DNA of 24,045 bases from Chloroflexota bacterium. Lineage in GTDB: Bacteria > Chloroflexota > Chloroflexia > Thermomicrobiales > JADLAZ01. Shown piece by piece: positions 22,601 through 24,045 of this stretch (position 1 is its first letter; each line of letters starts with the position of its first letter). The translations under genes and the position numbers were made by a program. The notes beneath the pieces are model-generated. The model saw only the letters and a program-made list of their open reading frames with translations, did no database searches and was not told the DNA's origin. Location: the NCBI GenBank assembly GCA_020849725.1, contig JADLAZ010000005.1, positions 1 to 24,045 of the forward strand, read 5' to 3'.

Positions 22601-23173
22601 GCTGAACCAGTCGTTCCAGGCCAGGTTGACGCCGGTCGGGACGAAGGCGCGGCCGTCGTCGGTGACGAAGCGGGTCGGACGCTGGGGGTCCAGCCGAACG
22701 TAGCCGGGCACGGCCGCCGGAGTGGCGGCGAAGCTCCCCGCGGCCAGATACCGGGCGGGACTGGGTAGACGCTGCTCCAGGAGGTAGGCGTAGCCGCCGG
22801 GCCGGCGCGGCGCGTAGCGCACCTGCCAGTGCCCCTGGCCGGTCACGGGCGTGATGTGATCCAGGTCGGCGACGGTCACCGCGCCGGCCCAGAAGGCCGG
22901 CACTTCTTCAACCCAGCCGTCAGGCCCGGTGATCACCGCCCAGAGATCGACCTGCGCCGGGTCGTAGGGATTGAGGGCGGCCGGGTCGTCGGGGTCGATG
23001 CTCAGGTCGGGTAGATCGAAGGTCAACTCCAGCAGGTCGTAGACGGGCAGGCTAGCGGCGCTGGCGCTCACGACGATGTCAGCCTGGGCGCGCGGCACAC
23101 CGCCCATGGCCAGCATGCCCAGCAGCAGCCCGAGCACGACCACCACCGACAGGCCACGCGTGCCTGTACCCAC
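19652..23173 (-). CDS. Secreted multimodular glycoside hydrolase (DUF5060 / GH5-like / discoidin / tandem C-terminal modules)
   Basis: A 1173-residue exported protein. Residues 1-31 are a signal peptide (hydrophobic core VVVVLGLLLGMLAMGG, AQA cleavage). About 35-150 resembles the DUF5060 beta domain; 158-530 is a cellulase-like TIM barrel with probable acid/base Glu330 (VEFWNE) and nucleophile Glu444 (LLGEYGYHD). Domain order and the FVPTGVNLAWNDWF start fit GH-A enzymes annotated as DUF5060/DUF4038-type glycosidases. After a Thr/Pro linker (640-662) comes a discoidin/F5-8C carbohydrate-binding-like domain (668-806), a long Thr/Pro linker (809-890), a fibronectin-III-like module (893-1003), another linker and a second such module (1060-1173). 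Both end in a W-Q-V-G-x-R-N ... Y-W-K ... F-T-T-G pattern. The start is GTG with GGGAGG 8-10 nt upstream. No LPxTG or other anchor is seen. The polysaccharide substrate is unknown. Confidence 0.9.
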   Translation of the reverse strand: MGTGTRGLSVVVVLGLLLGMLAMGGVPRAQADIVVSASAASLPVYDLLELTFDLPDLSIDPDDPAALNPYDPAQVDLWAVITGPDGWVEEVPAFWAGAVTVADLDHITPVTGQGHWQVRYAPRRPGGYAYLLEQRLPSPARYLAAGSFAATPAAVPGYVRLDPQRPTRFVTDDGRAFVPTGVNLAWNDWFSFYPQHLAGLAAAGMNYARVWLPSGSAANFALEWTGNLRISQQIQGQGAGPGRYLATSGYRLDRLLTAARDEGVYLQLTLFTPQQFSDWRANNPYLAPDAPAATFWQDAEARRLARNYVRYVGARYGAYTSLATVEFWNELDQGQFDRPLEAISPWLIAGSTDETAKAALAAWHDEMVTALFRVAPRRPLTATSFAAFGKFSTDNEGRRTFRTLPMLDSVQPHWYSTDPQTVHNWVTDARWAVANTARGYLLGEYGYHDDDAYPPPDQPGPDRPKLRRLNHHALWAPFLIGGTAGPPLLWRLNWWFDPPDDIRPNYSRFSAWLGPELPYLRDLTFQSMDIGETVDGGGYVGPTRALLSFYNRNASWTEDDDSAIAPAAGLTVQAPLTDGSYRVEFTDPQTGDMVDSRDVTAADGQLMLALPTFVRDLAVKVYRPGEAPPAPRPLLDPAAPTPTPTATPTPSATRTPTPTATPPGAPRLTLAANQVTASVSAAGKEPARLVDGNVQTGWETPYSSSAPPASASVTISLGAAVTVDQIRWRVGTATWLQELTVEGSVDGTTFAPLAPSYPVATTGGWGFSWRGLAVPDQPLRAIRLSLVNTGPVGKLGDLQEVEVYGRVADPTATPPATPTPPATWTPTPAMTPTNTLTVTPSVTPADTAVPTPTATDTPSATPTDTPTITPADTPTRTATVTPAVTPTPPALPVLLSPNNGASGVVLGAPTVLHWRDPGLGAAAASHFRLHVRQGGATRLLAERPASAFTVVGSGPSGTEYAYTLTPAELTAFTPNTLYNWQVGGRNGAITYWKNAAQRTFTTGASLTVDTGAATPTVTPPPPASPVATHTPTTIPVWTSTPVATPTTTATVRPTAPPPPALVAPTTTAPAVDRAHAVLDWQDPGEGTAATATRFQVVMKANWATVLTLEVAAADLERVPSVSGPPLYRLRLDALPTPLTLDPSTVHRWQVGARNAANPGYWKTSALAVFTTGP
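20504..20749 (-). repeat. Thr/Pro-rich linker coding repeats
   Basis: Low-complexity coding sequence for residues 809-890 of the secreted hydrolase, made of short T-P-T-x-T-x-T-P units. It appears as irregular GTCGGCGTG-like runs on the plus strand. Similar shorter tracts lie at 20000-20140 and 21188-21256. It is a flexible extracellular spacer, not an array. Confidence 0.85.
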
Positions 23174-23387
23174 GGGCGTCCCTCCCTCCCGGTCCGGCCT
23201 CCCGCGCCCCAGGATGCGGCTCTACTACAGTCTACGCCCATTAGCTCGTTGCTGTTTCCGATCATCGACATGGCACGCTTTGACACAGAGAGACGAAGGT
23301 GTGTTGCTGGTGCGCCGCGCGACGGCCTGGGGCGAGACTATACCGAAGCGCGCATGGGAATAGCATATTTCGTATTGCGTAGCGCAT

Positions 23388-23407
23388 GGGCGGTTCGCGA
23401 ACCGCCC
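23388..23407. repeat. Perfect 20-nt REP-like palindrome
   Basis: The half-site GGGCGGTTCG is directly followed by its reverse complement. The reading RFANRP that this kind of element gives in one frame is a frequent spurious peptide in genomes carrying such dispersed repeats. It lies about 255 nt before the enolase ATG. Confidence 0.8.
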
Positions 23408-23605
23408 CCACGGTGGCCTGGGCATCCCGTCTGGGCTTCGGTTTAGATCGGCCTGGTCGGACGACGTAGCTGTCGAGCGCACCGATTCGGCGATCTCTCT
23501 CATCATGGTCTCGTCATCGTCAGGTGACGCCGCGCCAGCTATCGGCGTCAGTGGCTTCCACGACCATCACGACAAGAAGGTAAGCGGTTCGAAGGAAGGG
23601 CCGGC

Positions 23606-24045
<440 letters not shown>

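Noticed and set aside
23225..23506. Minus-strand open frame upstream of enolase
   Set aside because: It crosses the REP-like palindrome, has no ribosome-binding site and gives the spurious repeat peptide RFANRP.

Overview
The window is GC-rich DNA (about two thirds G+C by eye) that most resembles a Chloroflexota chromosome, possibly of the Thermomicrobia/Sphaerobacter type. The hints are an exported protein with long Thr-Pro-Ala-Thr linkers, a membrane-anchored zinc-ribbon protein of a kind common in that phylum, and dispersed CCCTCTCCC/GGGAGAGGG palindromes between genes. This is inference from style, because no rRNA or other taxonomic marker is present.

Layout. 1-2477 (+): the tail of a D-2-hydroxyacid dehydrogenase, a zinc-ribbon/TM/DUF4352-like protein, and an AbrB-PIN toxin-antitoxin pair. 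2478-9125 (-): a one-polypeptide restriction-modification enzyme (PD-ExK nuclease, N6-adenine methylase, type ISP-like specificity region) bracketed by paired palindromic repeats, preceded by a UvrD-family helicase with a DEDDh exonuclease inserted between its motor motifs. 9276-10250 (-): GDP-mannose 4,6-dehydratase. 10726-11260: a DUF4258 gene and a YgiT/MqsA-type zinc-finger gene that converge and overlap at their 3' ends. 11661-19614: a catabolic block of an Ldh2-family oxidoreductase and a mannonate-dehydratase-like enolase-superfamily enzyme (one operon), an amidohydrolase-2 enzyme, a creatininase-family amidohydrolase, a CocE/NonD-type serine hydrolase and an SDR oxidoreductase. 19652-23173 (-): a large secreted multimodular glycoside hydrolase. 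23663 to the end (+): the start of enolase.

How the genes may work together. The toxin-antitoxin pair, the nuclease-methylase and the helicase-exonuclease look like a small defence/accessory island. The last two lie on the same strand and could form a two-gene anti-phage system, although this is only inference. In the catabolic block, SDR, amidohydrolase-fold lactonase, enolase-superfamily dehydratase and NAD(P)-dependent oxidoreductase are the enzyme classes used in non-phosphorylating sugar-acid pathways, and the neighbouring secreted glycosidase could supply sugars. No transporter or regulator gene is visible in the window.

The least expected non-coding signal is a diverged repeat of about 180-200 bp. 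One copy lies upstream of the amidohydrolase gene and one upstream of the CocE-type gene. Each begins at a TTGCGG -35-like box facing those genes, and each contains a small conserved hairpin. A near-perfect 27-nt palindrome between the Ldh2 and dehydratase genes is a second candidate regulatory site.
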